Part shown: positions 24,388-35,023 of the stretch, piece after piece
How the letters are laid out: every line of letters begins with the position of its first letter
Numbering within the stretch: position 1 is the stretch's first letter
Assembly: GCF_021290965.1 (NCBI RefSeq)
Contig: NZ_JAJOYT010000002.1
Location: 124,001 to 188,000 of the forward strand
Length of the DNA: 64,000 nt
Reading direction: 5' to 3'
Source: Rheinheimera faecalis
GTDB taxonomy: Bacteria; Pseudomonadota; Gammaproteobacteria; Enterobacterales; Alteromonadaceae
The notes under the pieces: generated by a model
What the model was told of the DNA's origin: nothing
Database searches by the model: none
The model's input: the letters and a program-made list of their open reading frames with translations, nothing else
Position numbers and translations under genes: made by a program

Positions 24388-25803
24388 TTAGAACCTGTAT
24401 TCCCAGGTGGTGGCTGCTGCCACTTCATCAGTCCCTTCAGCCAGTAATGGCGATTGATCCAGATAACGTAGCTGTAAGCTGAGTAAGCCATTAAAGAAGG
24501 GGCGTCTGTGTTCCGCTTTCGCCTGCCAGCTTTGTTCACTTTCACCGGCATTGTCATAATAATTAGCCAGATACAGATGGCCTGACCAACTAATACCATC
24601 ATAGGTCTGGTAATGATAACCGGCACTCAGTACCCGTGCATCTTTGCCATAACCGCTGCCAATGACCCGACCATATCTGCTGTAACCTTGAGGATATAAC
24701 TGGCCCTGATAGGCGCAATCGCCTTTGATCACTGAATCCGGGCAATCAATATAAGTATCTGAGTACTCCATATTGACTGTATGAATGCCTGTACTATTGC
24801 CCCAATAACTGCGTACTCCAGCCAGTAACAACGGATTATCCGGCCAATCTTCGGCATTATCATCGTCGGCCAGTTCCACATAAGCGGTCAGAGGCTGGTT
24901 TAGCAGATTAAAGTGGTAACTTGCGTCTATAGCCGCTCTTTGGTCTGAGTTGGTGTCTGATTCATCTTTATTAACAACCACATCCCACCAATCGCCAAAG
25001 CCATTATTTTGGCCCTGGCCACCCCATTGACTAACACGGGACACGCCCAGCTCCAAACTGGCAGTAGGTCTGAAGTTAAAGCGTCCACCCCAGTAGCGGG
25101 TTTGACTGACAGCACTTTGATGTTCACCTAAACCTATAAAGGTGGTGAAGCTCCATGGGCCTAACCAGTTCAAGACTGGCAAATCTATCGCATCCCAACC
25201 ATGACGACTTAAACGCACAGAAGGCAAGGGTCTGGCATTATTGCTTTGTAATAATGCGCTTTGTTGACCCGGTCCCCACCAGGTACTGATCTGATCGACG
25301 GACAGCACCCAGTTGCCCAATAAGGCGGCAAGATAACTGTTGTCGTAAGTTAAATCCTGTTCAGTACTACCGTCGTGTAATTTGCGATAATGCACTTCTG
25401 AGCGGCCAGCAAAGATATCATTCTGAAATTCACTAAACACTGTGATACTGGCTTTTTCTGAATAAGTTTCGCCAAAACTCTGAATACCCATTTCCTCTGA
25501 GTTGGCTTTCAGTTTAATACCCGCAGTTTTGTCACTTTCATTGACATTCAATGCCTTGCGCACATGAGCCAGAGCAAAAGTCACTTCTTCGCTATAACGG
25601 CGATTGGGCACCATGGCCAAATCTTTGGCGATATTTTTCCACATCAATGGATAGGTATTCACAGGACCACTGATTAAACCTGCATGAGACAAAGTTTGCA
25701 GAGACTGGCGCAGGTAATTATCTTGCGTATCCATCCAGGGGGTGGCTTGTGCTGATAAGGCCAGAAAAGCCAAGGTAAAAGTACTAAGCTGAAGTTTTTT
25801 CAT
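24388..25803 (-). CDS. Capsule assembly Wzi-like outer-membrane protein
   Basis: 471 residues with a signal peptide (MKKLQLSTFTLAFLALSAQA). The N-terminal helical part carries DNYLRQSLQTLSHAGLISGP and NTYPLMWKNIAKDL, followed by a beta-barrel with WWGPGQQSALLQSNNARPLP, the hallmark of the Wzi family, and a C-terminal Phe. Wzi anchors capsule or other surface polysaccharide at the outer membrane. No other polysaccharide gene lies nearby. The upstream region consists of the degenerate coaD-tail copies, and the ribosome-binding site is weak. Confidence 0.88.
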   Translation of the reverse strand: MKKLQLSTFTLAFLALSAQATPWMDTQDNYLRQSLQTLSHAGLISGPVNTYPLMWKNIAKDLAMVPNRRYSEEVTFALAHVRKALNVNESDKTAGIKLKANSEEMGIQSFGETYSEKASITVFSEFQNDIFAGRSEVHYRKLHDGSTEQDLTYDNSYLAALLGNWVLSVDQISTWWGPGQQSALLQSNNARPLPSVRLSRHGWDAIDLPVLNWLGPWSFTTFIGLGEHQSAVSQTRYWGGRFNFRPTASLELGVSRVSQWGGQGQNNGFGDWWDVVVNKDESDTNSDQRAAIDASYHFNLLNQPLTAYVELADDDNAEDWPDNPLLLAGVRSYWGNSTGIHTVNMEYSDTYIDCPDSVIKGDCAYQGQLYPQGYSRYGRVIGSGYGKDARVLSAGYHYQTYDGISWSGHLYLANYYDNAGESEQSWQAKAEHRRPFFNGLLSLQLRYLDQSPLLAEGTDEVAAATTWEYRF

Positions 25804-25827
25804 TAGGACTAGAATCCGTGTTTTAAA

Positions 25828-25917
25828 CTAAAATGCGATGAACTTATTCTTCAATGCCTGCCTGGCATCTAACTATACCGTGATGAACTTAGGCTTCAAT
25901 GCCTATCGGGCATCAAA
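25828..25917 (-). repeat. Two tandem degenerate copies of the coaD 3' end (45-bp period)
   Basis: Units 25873-25917 and 25828-25872 repeat the last 45 bases of coaD (25918-25962) at an exact 45-base period and in the same reading frame. Conceptual ends are ALKHKFASV-stop (coaD), ALKPKFITV-stop and ALKNKFIAF-stop, each closed by TAG. The middle unit has an extra TAG (FDAR-stop-ALK). They lie between coaD and the Wzi-like gene. Confidence 0.85.
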
Positions 25918-27170
<1,253 letters not shown>

Positions 27171-27307
27171 ACTTTTGAGTGGCAACAATTTGCTACGCAA
27201 CTAATCCGATCTGCAGCCTTTTCTGACAGAAAAGCGCTGCATCCCTGACGGCTAATGATTACAATACTGCCGTTTTTACCAAGCCCTCAGCCTCTTTGGA
27301 GAAAGTT

Positions 27308-28504
27308 ATGCGAACGACTCCTTTCCTTGCACACTTACAACAACAAATAGAAGACGTAAAAGTGCAGGGCCTGTACAAAGCTGAACGAGTGATAAGCTCT
27401 CAACAGCAAGCAACAGTGACCGTAGGTCATGAACAGGTTTTAAATTTTTGTGCCAATAACTACTTAGGTTTAGCCAATAACCCGGAACTGATTAAAGCCG
27501 CCCAGCAAGGTCTGGACTCCCACGGTTTTGGTGTGGCGTCTGTGCGTTTTATCTGCGGTACTCAGGATATTCACAAAGAACTGGAACAAAAAATCAGCGG
27601 CTTTTTAGGCACTGAAGACACTATTTTGTATTCCTCTTGTTTTGATGCCAACGGTGGTTTATTCGAAACCATTTTAGGTGCTGAAGACGCAGTAATTTCA
27701 GATTCGTTAAACCATGCTTCTATTATCGATGGCGTGCGTTTATGTAAAGCTAAACGCTACCGTTATGCCAATAACGATATGGCCGAATTAGAAGCACAGC
27801 TGAAACAAGCTGATGCAGATGGCGCACGTTTTAAACTGATCGCGACAGACGGTGTGTTTTCTATGGATGGTGTGATCGCTGACTTAAAATCCATCTGTGA
27901 TTTAGCGGATAAATACAATGCGTTGGTGATGGTTGATGACAGCCATGCTGTAGGTTTTGTTGGTAAAAATGGCCGCGGCACCCACGAATACTGCGACGTG
28001 CTGGAACGTGTTGATATTATTACCGGCACTTTAGGCAAAGCCTTAGGTGGTGCTTCGGGTGGTTACACTTCAGGCAAAAAAGAAGTGATTGAATGGTTGC
28101 GCCAGCGTTCGCGCCCTTATTTGTTCTCTAACTCTTTAGCCCCTTCTATTGTTACAGCGTCCATCAAAGTACTGGATTTACTGGCGAACGGTGACGCGCT
28201 GCGCGCTAAGTTATGGGACAACGTCAGTTATTTCCGCGAAAAAATGTCAGCTGCAGGTTTTACGCTGGCAGGCAAAGATCACGCTATTATTCCTGTGATG
28301 TTAGGTGATGCCAAAGTAGCAGCAGAAATGGCGCGCCGTATGCTCGCTGAAGGCATTTATGTAGTGGGTTTCTCTTTCCCTGTAGTGCCAAAAGATCAGG
28401 CGCGTATCCGCACTCAGATTTCTGCCGCACATAATAAAGAACATCTGGATAAGGCCATCAACGCCTTTATTCGTATTGGTAAAGAAATGGGCGTAATTGC
28501 CTGA
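27308..28504 (+). CDS. kbl: Glycine C-acetyltransferase (2-amino-3-ketobutyrate CoA ligase)
   Basis: 398 residues, the exact usual length, from the ATG at 27308 with GGAGAAAG upstream; an in-frame TTG at 27296 overlaps that site and is rejected. It is a PLP enzyme of the alpha-oxoamine synthase group: [36 protein letters not shown] and the PLP-lysine motif [14 protein letters not shown]. It splits 2-amino-3-oxobutyrate with CoA into glycine and acetyl-CoA, the second step of threonine degradation. tdh follows within 10 bases. Confidence 0.96.
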   Translation: MRTTPFLAHLQQQIEDVKVQGLYKAERVISSQQQATVTVGHEQVLNFCANNYLGLANNPELIKAAQQGLDSHGFGVASVRFICGTQDIHKELEQKISGFLGTEDTILYSSCFDANGGLFETILGAEDAVISDSLNHASIIDGVRLCKAKRYRYANNDMAELEAQLKQADADGARFKLIATDGVFSMDGVIADLKSICDLADKYNALVMVDDSHAVGFVGKNGRGTHEYCDVLERVDIITGTLGKALGGASGGYTSGKKEVIEWLRQRSRPYLFSNSLAPSIVTASIKVLDLLANGDALRAKLWDNVSYFREKMSAAGFTLAGKDHAIIPVMLGDAKVAAEMARRMLAEGIYVVGFSFPVVPKDQARIRTQISAAHNKEHLDKAINAFIRIGKEMGVIA

Positions 28505-28514
28505 GGACGCCATG

Positions 28515-29537
28515 ATGAAAGCATTAGCAAAATTAAAAGCAGAACCGGGTATTTGGCAAACCGAAGTGGAAATGCCAAAAGTAGGCCCGAATGACGTTCT
28601 GATCAAAATCAAAAAAACCGCTATTTGTGGCACCGACGTGCATATCTACAAATGGGATGAATGGGCACAAAAAACTATTCCTCATGGCATGGTCGTAGGT
28701 CACGAATATGTCGGCGAAGTAGTGGACATGGGTTCTGAAGTCCGAGGTTTTACCAAAGGCGATCGGGTATCAGGTGAAGGCCATTTAGTTTGCGGTTTCT
28801 GCCGTAACTGCCGTGCTGGTCGTGTGCATTTATGCCGCAACACCATTGGCGTCGGTGTAAACCGTGAAGGTTCTTTTGCCGAATACCTGTCTATTCCGGC
28901 TTTTAACGTCTTTAAAATTCCGGACAATATTCCGGATAATATAGCTGCTATCTTCGACCCATTTGGTAATGCAGTGCACACTGCTTTGTCTTTTGATTTA
29001 GTAGGTGAAGATGTACTGATCACAGGCGCTGGCCCTATCGGCATTATGGCCGTCGCAGTAGCGCGCCATGTCGGTGCCCGCCATATCGTCATCACAGACG
29101 TGAACCCATACCGCTTAGAGCTGGCGCGTAAAATGGGTGCGACCCGTGCTGTAGACGTCAGCAAAGAAGATTTAAAAGACGTGATGAAAGAGCTGGGAAT
29201 GACCGAAGGTTTTGACGTAGGTCTGGAAATGTCAGGTGTGCCTTCAGCCTTTCGCGGCATGTTAGACACCATCAACCATGGCGGCAAAATTGCCATGCTG
29301 GGTATTCCACCTTCAGATATGGCAGTGGACTGGAACAAGGTTATTTTTAAAGGCCTGGTCATCAAAGGCATTTATGGCCGTGAAATGTTTGAAACCTGGT
29401 ACAAAATGGCCAGCTTAATTCAATCAGGTCTGGATTTAAGCCCAATAGTCACTCACGAAATGCCAATGGAAAACTACAAGGAAGGTTTTGAGATTATGTG
29501 CTCAGGCCAATCCGGTAAAGTCATACTCAACTGGTAA
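28515..29537 (+). CDS. tdh: L-threonine 3-dehydrogenase
   Basis: 340 residues, zinc-dependent medium-chain dehydrogenase. The catalytic zinc region is [12 protein letters not shown] and [10 protein letters not shown], the structural zinc site is the four-Cys cluster [15 protein letters not shown], and [10 protein letters not shown] binds NAD. It oxidises threonine to 2-amino-3-oxobutyrate for Kbl. Start is MKALAKLK as in E. coli; the ATG at 28512 immediately before it is equally possible, both behind GAGGA. The product is very close to E. coli Tdh along its whole length. Confidence 0.96.
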   Translation: MKALAKLKAEPGIWQTEVEMPKVGPNDVLIKIKKTAICGTDVHIYKWDEWAQKTIPHGMVVGHEYVGEVVDMGSEVRGFTKGDRVSGEGHLVCGFCRNCRAGRVHLCRNTIGVGVNREGSFAEYLSIPAFNVFKIPDNIPDNIAAIFDPFGNAVHTALSFDLVGEDVLITGAGPIGIMAVAVARHVGARHIVITDVNPYRLELARKMGATRAVDVSKEDLKDVMKELGMTEGFDVGLEMSGVPSAFRGMLDTINHGGKIAMLGIPPSDMAVDWNKVIFKGLVIKGIYGREMFETWYKMASLIQSGLDLSPIVTHEMPMENYKEGFEIMCSGQSGKVILNW

Positions 29538-29542
29538 TTTGA

Positions 29543-29569
29543 CAGGGGCAGAGCTTTGCTTTGCCCCTG
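29543..29569 (+). terminator. Hairpin after tdh
   Basis: CAGGGGCA (29543-29550) pairs with TGCCCCTG (29562-29569) 5 bases after the tdh stop. No T-run follows, so termination efficiency is uncertain. Confidence 0.5.
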
Positions 29570-29645
29570 CATCCCGCTCTCTGTTTCACTCTGTTTTCTA
29601 CTATTGATTTCCCGCTTGGCAGTCTAAATGCGATCTGTTATCATT

Positions 29646-29660
29646 TGATAATCATTCTTA
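29646..29660. promoter_or_regulatory. Fur-box-like site
   Basis: TGATAATCATTCTTA matches 12 of 14 paired positions of the 7-1-7 Fur model (TGATAAT-N-ATTATCA). It ends 21 bases before the flavin reductase ATG, so iron repression of that gene is plausible. Confidence 0.5.
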
Positions 29661-29681
29661 TCTGAACTCGCGACGGCTCCA

Positions 29682-30782
29682 ATGATCGCCCTGACTTTTG
29701 CTCTGCTGTTTTTGACATTCTTCTTATTTGGCCGTGGTTATTGGCAGCATATTGCTTTGCCAAAATTACAGAACCAGCGTTTGGCACTGCAATTGGTGCG
29801 GGTGAAACGTCAGGGCAAGTATCTGAAGTTATGGTTGCAGCATCCGGACGGCATGCTATTACCCAAAGCCAAAGCGGGTCAGCATATTCTGTTGTATGGC
29901 AAAGATTTACAGGGCAAACCTGTCAGCCGCGCTTATTCACTGGCGCAGGATTGCAGTCAGCAGCGTTATTACCAACTGGTGATCAAAGCTGAAACGGATG
30001 GCCGTTTAAGTCAGGCTTTATTTGCGCATTTAAAAGTGGGTGACTTAGTTGAAAGCTCATATCCACGTGGGCATTTTTTATTAAACCGCTCACGTCAGCC
30101 GTTGGTGCTGGTGGCAGGTGGTGTAGGTATCACGCCTATGCTGGCGATGGCTTATGCTGCTATCCGGCAAAAACGTCAGGTGTTTCTGGTGTATCAGGCG
30201 CGCCATCTGGAAGATATCGTATTTTATCCGTTACTGCGGCGTTTGCCCCGTTTACAACTTCGTATTGCTTTGACTCAACCGCCAACTGACTGGCAAGGCT
30301 TTAAAGGCCGTATTGATGCAGGTTATTTATATAAACTCGCAGGCCCTCAGGCTCAGTATTACTTTTGTGCTTCGGCAAAAATGGTGGAGCAACTGATTTA
30401 TGATCTGGGCATTTTAGGTGCGCAGCATTGTTATGCCGAGTTTTTTAGTGCTTCGGCAAGCGAACAAAGTTTCCCTATCGAAATCAATGGTGTATTTGCT
30501 GACAGTCAGGGTCATAAATCAGTGCTGGATGCTATTCTGGCCGCGAGAGTACCGCTGAATTACGACTGCAAAGGCGGTTCTTGTGGCCTTTGTAAAGTTC
30601 GGGTGGTACAAGGTCAGTATCAACAAGTACTGGAACCCAGCATCAGTTGTGGTGGGGATGAAGTACTGGCTTGTTGTATTCAGCCGACTTCGGCTTTGGT
30701 GTTGAGTGCGGATATTCAGTCCGAAGATTTACCGCCAGAGCAGTCGGCAGGTTTAATGCTTGCCACAAACAGTCATTCCTGA
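29682..30782 (+). CDS. Membrane-anchored flavin reductase with 2Fe-2S ferredoxin domain
   Basis: 366 residues. An N-terminal membrane helix (about 3-20) is followed by an FAD-binding barrel (35-135, SRAYSLA), an NAD(P)-binding domain (138-245, VAGGVGITPML) and a C-terminal plant-type ferredoxin domain with Cys296, Cys301, Cys304 and Cys331 or 332 (DCKGGSCGLCKV, LACCIQP). The module order is that of Hcr, VanB-like and phenol-hydroxylase reductases. It passes electrons from NAD(P)H through FAD to the iron-sulfur cluster; the acceptor is not in the neighbourhood. The Fur-like box suggests a part in iron metabolism, perhaps ferric-siderophore reduction. Confidence 0.85.
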   Translation: MIALTFALLFLTFFLFGRGYWQHIALPKLQNQRLALQLVRVKRQGKYLKLWLQHPDGMLLPKAKAGQHILLYGKDLQGKPVSRAYSLAQDCSQQRYYQLVIKAETDGRLSQALFAHLKVGDLVESSYPRGHFLLNRSRQPLVLVAGGVGITPMLAMAYAAIRQKRQVFLVYQARHLEDIVFYPLLRRLPRLQLRIALTQPPTDWQGFKGRIDAGYLYKLAGPQAQYYFCASAKMVEQLIYDLGILGAQHCYAEFFSASASEQSFPIEINGVFADSQGHKSVLDAILAARVPLNYDCKGGSCGLCKVRVVQGQYQQVLEPSISCGGDEVLACCIQPTSALVLSADIQSEDLPPEQSAGLMLATNSHS

Positions 30783-30849
30783 AGTGATTTTCTTCTGTAC
30801 TCGATGTAATGTTTGTCGGGTCTGTATTATGAATTTGAGTTTGTACCCT

Positions 30850-31035
30850 CCGGGTGGGGTCACTTTCTTTTGCGCCGCCAAAAGAAAGTAACCAAAGAAA
30901 AGGCGGCCCCTGACCGCTGCGAAAGCCCGCTCAAAAAAGTGCGACCAAGGCGACGCAGCAACTCGTTCGTCGCTACCGCTCCTCGCTCAAACACTCTGCG
31001 TCTTAAAACCTTGGCCACCCATTTTTGAACGGCTT
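30850..31035. repeat. Intergenic repeat element with 11-bp hairpin
   Basis: This block holds ACTTTCTTTTG (30862-30872) inverted with CAAAAGAAAGT (30879-30889), then a GC-rich tail with GCGACGCAGCAACTCG. The same type of sequence recurs between genes of many gammaproteobacteria and gives spurious ORFs ending in RRQKKVTKEKAA; recognition is from memory. A 71-codon frame (30813-31028) runs through it and I treat that as an artefact. The flanks 30783-30849 and 31036-31143 hold nothing I can name besides the promoter of the next gene. Confidence 0.65.
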
Positions 31036-31143
31036 GCGGTTAAGGGGATGTTTGACTCATGAATATATATTGATAAGTAATCGGAACTAGATTAGATTTC
31101 CAATTCAACGCTTTATGGTTTTCGACAAGGACAGTTGTAAATA

Positions 31144-31974
31144 ATGAGCCAGAACCCATTTTCTTTTTATGACTTTCTCGGGTACATGATTCCAGGCGCT
31201 GTGATGTTGTACCTTCTTACTTTTATTTTCGGTTTTGACGGTCTGGTGGTTTTGTTTGGTTTAAAGCAATCTGCGGCTGATTCGTCTGTAAATCAGATAA
31301 TGAGTTATATCCCATCGGTACTGACCTCATATCTTCTCGGCCATATTTTGGCTATTGGCTCTTCAGCTATAGTCGAAGCTTATACCAACTACGCAAACGG
31401 ATATCCCTCTGAGTTTTTGTTTGATGCTGATAAAAAAGGATATTTTTCCAGTAAAGGTGGGTGGCGTAATCTTGGCAGATTAGTTTTGTGGTTTGTCATT
31501 TTGCCAATATCTGCCTTGAGCCTATTACTGAACGGTATTCTTAGAATCAGAATGTTTAATCAGGCTAAAAGTCTTCCTGACCCTCTGAGAGCAACAGTAT
31601 TCAGCAAATGTTTAAAAGTTTTGGAAGAGGAGATCGGCGTCAAAGTTGGTGATATGGACATATCCCGTGGAGTAGACGGAGATTATTTACGTCTTCTATA
31701 CCATTTTGCTTTTGAGAATTCTGAACGCCATGCTGGGAAGCTACAGAATTATGTAGCTTTGTATGGATTAACACGTAACGTTTCTTTTGTTTTTGTAATT
31801 CTCTTTTGGGGCAGTGTATTTGCAATGTTTACTGGCAAGATGGCCGTGAGTTGGTTGTTGGTAATGACATTCGCATGTCTATCTTTTTTATTTTACATTG
31901 GGTTTGTGAAGTTTTATCGACGATATAGTTTGGAAGCGATAATGGCTGTAAGTGTTTATTCTAGAAAGAAGTAA
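31144..31974 (+). CDS. Orphan membrane protein, unknown
   Basis: 276 residues starting SQNPFSFYDFLGYMIPGAVM. Four to five hydrophobic segments (about 12-38, 55-75, 112-130, 210-232 and 237-256) flank a hydrophilic middle region (about 135-205) that probably faces the cytoplasm. I do not recognise a characterised family, although N-termini of the form YDFLGYxxPG recur in uncharacterised membrane proteins. Codon use (more CTT, ATA and AGA) and the repeat just upstream suggest an acquired gene. It ends 7 bases from the converging dusC. Confidence 0.7.
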   Translation: MSQNPFSFYDFLGYMIPGAVMLYLLTFIFGFDGLVVLFGLKQSAADSSVNQIMSYIPSVLTSYLLGHILAIGSSAIVEAYTNYANGYPSEFLFDADKKGYFSSKGGWRNLGRLVLWFVILPISALSLLLNGILRIRMFNQAKSLPDPLRATVFSKCLKVLEEEIGVKVGDMDISRGVDGDYLRLLYHFAFENSERHAGKLQNYVALYGLTRNVSFVFVILFWGSVFAMFTGKMAVSWLLVMTFACLSFLFYIGFVKFYRRYSLEAIMAVSVYSRKK

Positions 31975-31981
31975 ACATCAC

Positions 31982-32938
31982 TTAAAGCTTCTCCAAAGCC
32001 CCACGCAAAGTCGCTACTAAATCCGGTGCTTTTTGTTGCAAGCGCAATTGCTGGAACAAAACTTCGGCTTCGGCGTATTGCAACTTCAGGTAACTAAACC
32101 ACTGTTTGATCCGGTTGGAATAATACAGGCCTTTATCGCCTGCTATTTCGTAGTCAGAGTACTGCAATAACAGCTCCAGCACTTGAGGCCATGGCATTTT
32201 TTGATGTTTGCCGCTGGCAAAATGCTGTTTGATGTCCCGCGCTAGTCCAGGGCTGGCTAATGCGCCGCGACCTAACATTAAATCCGTGCTGCCGGATTGT
32301 TCTAAACATAAAGCTGCATTTTCTGGTGTCCAGATTTCGCCATTGGCGACCACATTCAAAGGTATGGTTTGACGGATTTGTTTGATCCAGGGCCAATACG
32401 CAGGCGGTCTGTAGCCATCACTTTTAGTGCGGGCATGGACTGTCAGCTCGCTTGCTCCGGCCTCGTAAATAGCGCGGGCGTTGTCCAGAGTTAAACTGGT
32501 ATCGTCAAAACCTAAACGGATTTTTGCCGTGACTGGAAACTGGGATGGTACTGCATCACGCACAGCTTTAATAATCTGGTACAGGGTTTCGGTTTCTTTT
32601 AGCAGCACAGCGCCGCCGCGGCTTTTATTGACTGCTTTGGCCGGACAGCCAAAATTCAAATCGACACCAGGAGAGCCCAATTGCACGGCACGCACGGCAT
32701 TTTCGGCAAGCCATTGCGGCTCCTGACCTAACAATTGCACCCGCACCGGCACACCGGCTGGAGTAACTCCACCTTGCTTTAATTCAGGACAAATACGGGT
32801 AAAAACCCGGTTTGGCAAAAGTTGGTCTACCACCCGGACAAATTCAGTGATGCATAAATCAAAACCACCAATACGGGTTAACATATCCCGCATTAAATGG
32901 TCCACCACACCCTCCATTGGGGCTAATACAATACGCAT
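31982..32938 (-). CDS. dusC: tRNA-dihydrouridine(16) synthase
   Basis: 318 residues, FMN-dependent. It opens MRIVLAPMEGVVDHLMRDML with the DusC-like TRIGGFDLCITEFVRVVDQL; LNFGCPAKAVNKSRGGAVLL carries the catalytic Cys, and ELTVHARTKSDGY and VVANGEIW follow. It reduces U16 in tRNA. It stands alone, 65 bases downstream of the HDOD gene and separated from it by a terminator. Confidence 0.93.
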   Translation of the reverse strand: MRIVLAPMEGVVDHLMRDMLTRIGGFDLCITEFVRVVDQLLPNRVFTRICPELKQGGVTPAGVPVRVQLLGQEPQWLAENAVRAVQLGSPGVDLNFGCPAKAVNKSRGGAVLLKETETLYQIIKAVRDAVPSQFPVTAKIRLGFDDTSLTLDNARAIYEAGASELTVHARTKSDGYRPPAYWPWIKQIRQTIPLNVVANGEIWTPENAALCLEQSGSTDLMLGRGALASPGLARDIKQHFASGKHQKMPWPQVLELLLQYSDYEIAGDKGLYYSNRIKQWFSYLKLQYAEAEVLFQQLRLQQKAPDLVATLRGALEKL

Positions 32939-32975
32939 CTTGAATAAAACTCTGGTTAACTAAAATGAATCCATA

Positions 32976-33000
32976 AACAAAAAGGGAGCCGAAGCTCCCT
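32976..33000 (-). terminator. Rho-independent terminator of the HDOD gene
   Basis: On the minus strand an AGGGAGC/GCTCCCT stem with a 4-base loop is followed by TTTTTGTTT, just after the HDOD stop. Confidence 0.85.
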
Positions 33001-33003
33001 GTC

Positions 33004-33876
33004 TCAGGCGTGGTATCTATTTGGCACACCTTGCTGTTGCAGGTAGTCGCCTAGGTCGTGCAAGGCCAGTTCGTCCAGCTCCAGAATGTCCAGAATAGTG
33101 GCTTTATGCTGATCCCATTCCTGATCCATGTCTAAATCCAATAAAACTTTGCTTTCATCCGTCATATGCTCAGCCAGTTTAAGCAAAGCAAATAAACGTT
33201 TTTCGTAGATATCATCAGACGCCAGGATCAGCGCATGGCTGTGGTGATAAGCAATCACATTGGTCAGCTCCGGAGCTAAACCCCAGGACTGAGCAATCAT
33301 ATAACCCAACAATTCATGGGTGGTCTGAAAATTCTGATCTTCAGCGTCAGACATGCTGTAGCCCGCTAAATGAGCTTGTTTCAGCACTTTGGCATAATCT
33401 TTAAACTGGCTGCTGATCAACAACATGCCGGCGTTATGGAATAAGCCTAAGCTGTAGGCATCGTCAGCGCAATCTGTACCATAACGCAGCTGCTGAGCCA
33501 ATAAAGTCGCAGCATTGGCCACATTACCGGCGCTTTGCCACAGGTTTTCAGTGAAGCGGTCAGTCCGGCCTTCGCTTAAGGTAAAACGCAACACCACAGA
33601 GCTGACTAATTTAATCACCCGGGTTAAACCTAAGAACTTACAGGCATGTTCTACAGAGCTGATTTTTCGACGCAAACCAAAATACACAGAGTTCACCACT
33701 TTGAGGGTGAAGCCTGCAATACCCAGATCCTGATTGATCAGTTCAGCAATACGCTTGATGTTCGGATCATCACTTTCAATTTCTGCTTTGATACTTAATA
33801 AAACAGTTGGCTGAGGAGGAATAGTAAAGCCACTTAATGCTTTTTCTACCTCGGCCATATTAATTGCTTTTGCCAT
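33004..33876 (-). CDS. HDOD-domain protein
   Basis: 290 residues from the ATG at 33876 (MAKAINMAEVEKALSGF); the frame extends 27 more residues, but those are not family-like. The HDOD domain covers about 20-215 (ISSVEHACKFLGLTRVIKLV, AYSLGLFHNAGMLL, HELLGYMIAQSWGL, AYHHSH). HDOD proteins are regulatory relatives of HD phosphohydrolases, often tied to c-di-GMP or stress signalling; the exact role is unknown. The TPR gene lies 102 bases upstream on the same strand. Confidence 0.85.
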   Translation of the reverse strand: MAKAINMAEVEKALSGFTIPPQPTVLLSIKAEIESDDPNIKRIAELINQDLGIAGFTLKVVNSVYFGLRRKISSVEHACKFLGLTRVIKLVSSVVLRFTLSEGRTDRFTENLWQSAGNVANAATLLAQQLRYGTDCADDAYSLGLFHNAGMLLISSQFKDYAKVLKQAHLAGYSMSDAEDQNFQTTHELLGYMIAQSWGLAPELTNVIAYHHSHALILASDDIYEKRLFALLKLAEHMTDESKVLLDLDMDQEWDQHKATILDILELDELALHDLGDYLQQQGVPNRYHA

Positions 33877-33978
33877 GCTGCGATTCCAGCGAACTGAGTG
33901 ATGAAATAAAGTGCATATAGTAAAAGGCCTGCGCCCAAAAAGCAAAACGGGATCCATCCCATTCAGATAAATCAGGCT

Positions 33979-34953
33979 TCAGGCCTTTTTCAGTTGTTTT
34001 GTCAGCTTCTTCAGCTCGTCCTCAAATCGATCATCATCTTGCTGTGGTTTTTTAATCTGCTGAAACAGATCCTGAGCTTTGCCTTTTTGTTTTTGGATCA
34101 GGTAAATCTGCGTAAGGCGCAGCTGCGCCCAGCCGAATCTGGCATGGTCGCTGTCCTGATAAAAAGCCAGATATCCTTCCAGTGCTTGTTGTCCTGCGAC
34201 AGGATCTTGTTGCTCTGTGGCCGCAAGCCGACCCAATTGGTAGTAATAACTTTGTTGTTCTGATAAATCCGTCGCTGCAGCTGCGGCTTTTTGATACTGG
34301 GTAAAAGCAGTGGCGTGGTCTTTATTTAAACTGAGTAAATTGGCATAGGTACCCAGCAGCGTGGCATGGTCTGGCTGCTGCTGTAATTGTTGTTCTAAGA
34401 GTTTCAGCGCTTGTGACAACTGATCGTCCTCCAGCAACACATCCACTGTGGCCAAGGTACCTTCTGGCTGATGTTTTGCTGCCAAAGCTTTGGCCAGTTT
34501 TTCTGCTTCTTCGGTATCACCTCCTGCAATAGCGGGAGCCTGCAAATAAAAGCCGATCAGGGTTTGTTGTGCTGCCAGGTTGGCCGGATCGGCTGCTACC
34601 GCCTGACGCAGAAAAGCCAGACCAGCCTTGGCGTATGAGCCTGCAGACAAAAAGCTGCTGTCTTGTGCCAGATTCAACTGATTGAGCCCGGCCAGCCGCA
34701 GTAACTCCGCATCATTCGGATACTGCGCCAGTGCTTTATCCGCCAGTAGTTCCGCTTGTTTTGATTGGCGCAAGCCCAGCATGGTTTTTAACTGCAGGAC
34801 CAGCAGGTCTTTGTTGCTTAGATCGGTGACGGGGCCTAACTGGTGTTGTAACAGAGTAAATTTATCCCGCTCCAGCAACTGCTCATAGGAGCTTAAATCG
34901 CTGGCGGTGAGAGTAAAACTGCTTAAAGCGGCAACCAAAAACAACGTTTTCAT
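33979..34953 (-). CDS. Secreted/periplasmic TPR-repeat protein
   Basis: 324 residues with an N-terminal signal peptide (MKTLFLVAALSSFTLTAS) and repeated TPR-like helices (KQAELLADKALAQYPNDAEL, LKLLEQQLQQQPDHATLLGT, AFTQYQKAAAAATDLSEQQS). The C-terminus is rich in Lys, Gln and Asp. TPRs mediate protein-protein contacts; the partner is unknown. It may be co-transcribed with the HDOD gene downstream. Confidence 0.8.
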   Translation of the reverse strand: MKTLFLVAALSSFTLTASDLSSYEQLLERDKFTLLQHQLGPVTDLSNKDLLVLQLKTMLGLRQSKQAELLADKALAQYPNDAELLRLAGLNQLNLAQDSSFLSAGSYAKAGLAFLRQAVAADPANLAAQQTLIGFYLQAPAIAGGDTEEAEKLAKALAAKHQPEGTLATVDVLLEDDQLSQALKLLEQQLQQQPDHATLLGTYANLLSLNKDHATAFTQYQKAAAAATDLSEQQSYYYQLGRLAATEQQDPVAGQQALEGYLAFYQDSDHARFGWAQLRLTQIYLIQKQKGKAQDLFQQIKKPQQDDDRFEDELKKLTKQLKKA

Positions 34954-35023
34954 TTGAAGATCCTGTAAGTAAGTTAACGCTTATTTAACAGGTTCAGGTC
35001 GTTGTAACACAATAGGCCGAAGG

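Noticed and set aside
28700-29371. 223-codon open frame antisense to tdh
   Set aside because: It lies wholly within the highly conserved tdh gene; Ser/Pro/Thr-rich composition is that of a shadow frame, and no ribosome-binding site is seen.
30813-31028. 71-codon frame through the intergenic repeat
   Set aside because: The translation (RRQKKVTKEKAA and an Arg/Ser-rich tail) is typical of spurious ORFs generated by this repeat; no ribosome-binding site.
31144-31974. Calling the orphan membrane protein a defence-system component
   Set aside because: Only location and codon use hint at acquisition; there is no effector domain or partner gene in sight.
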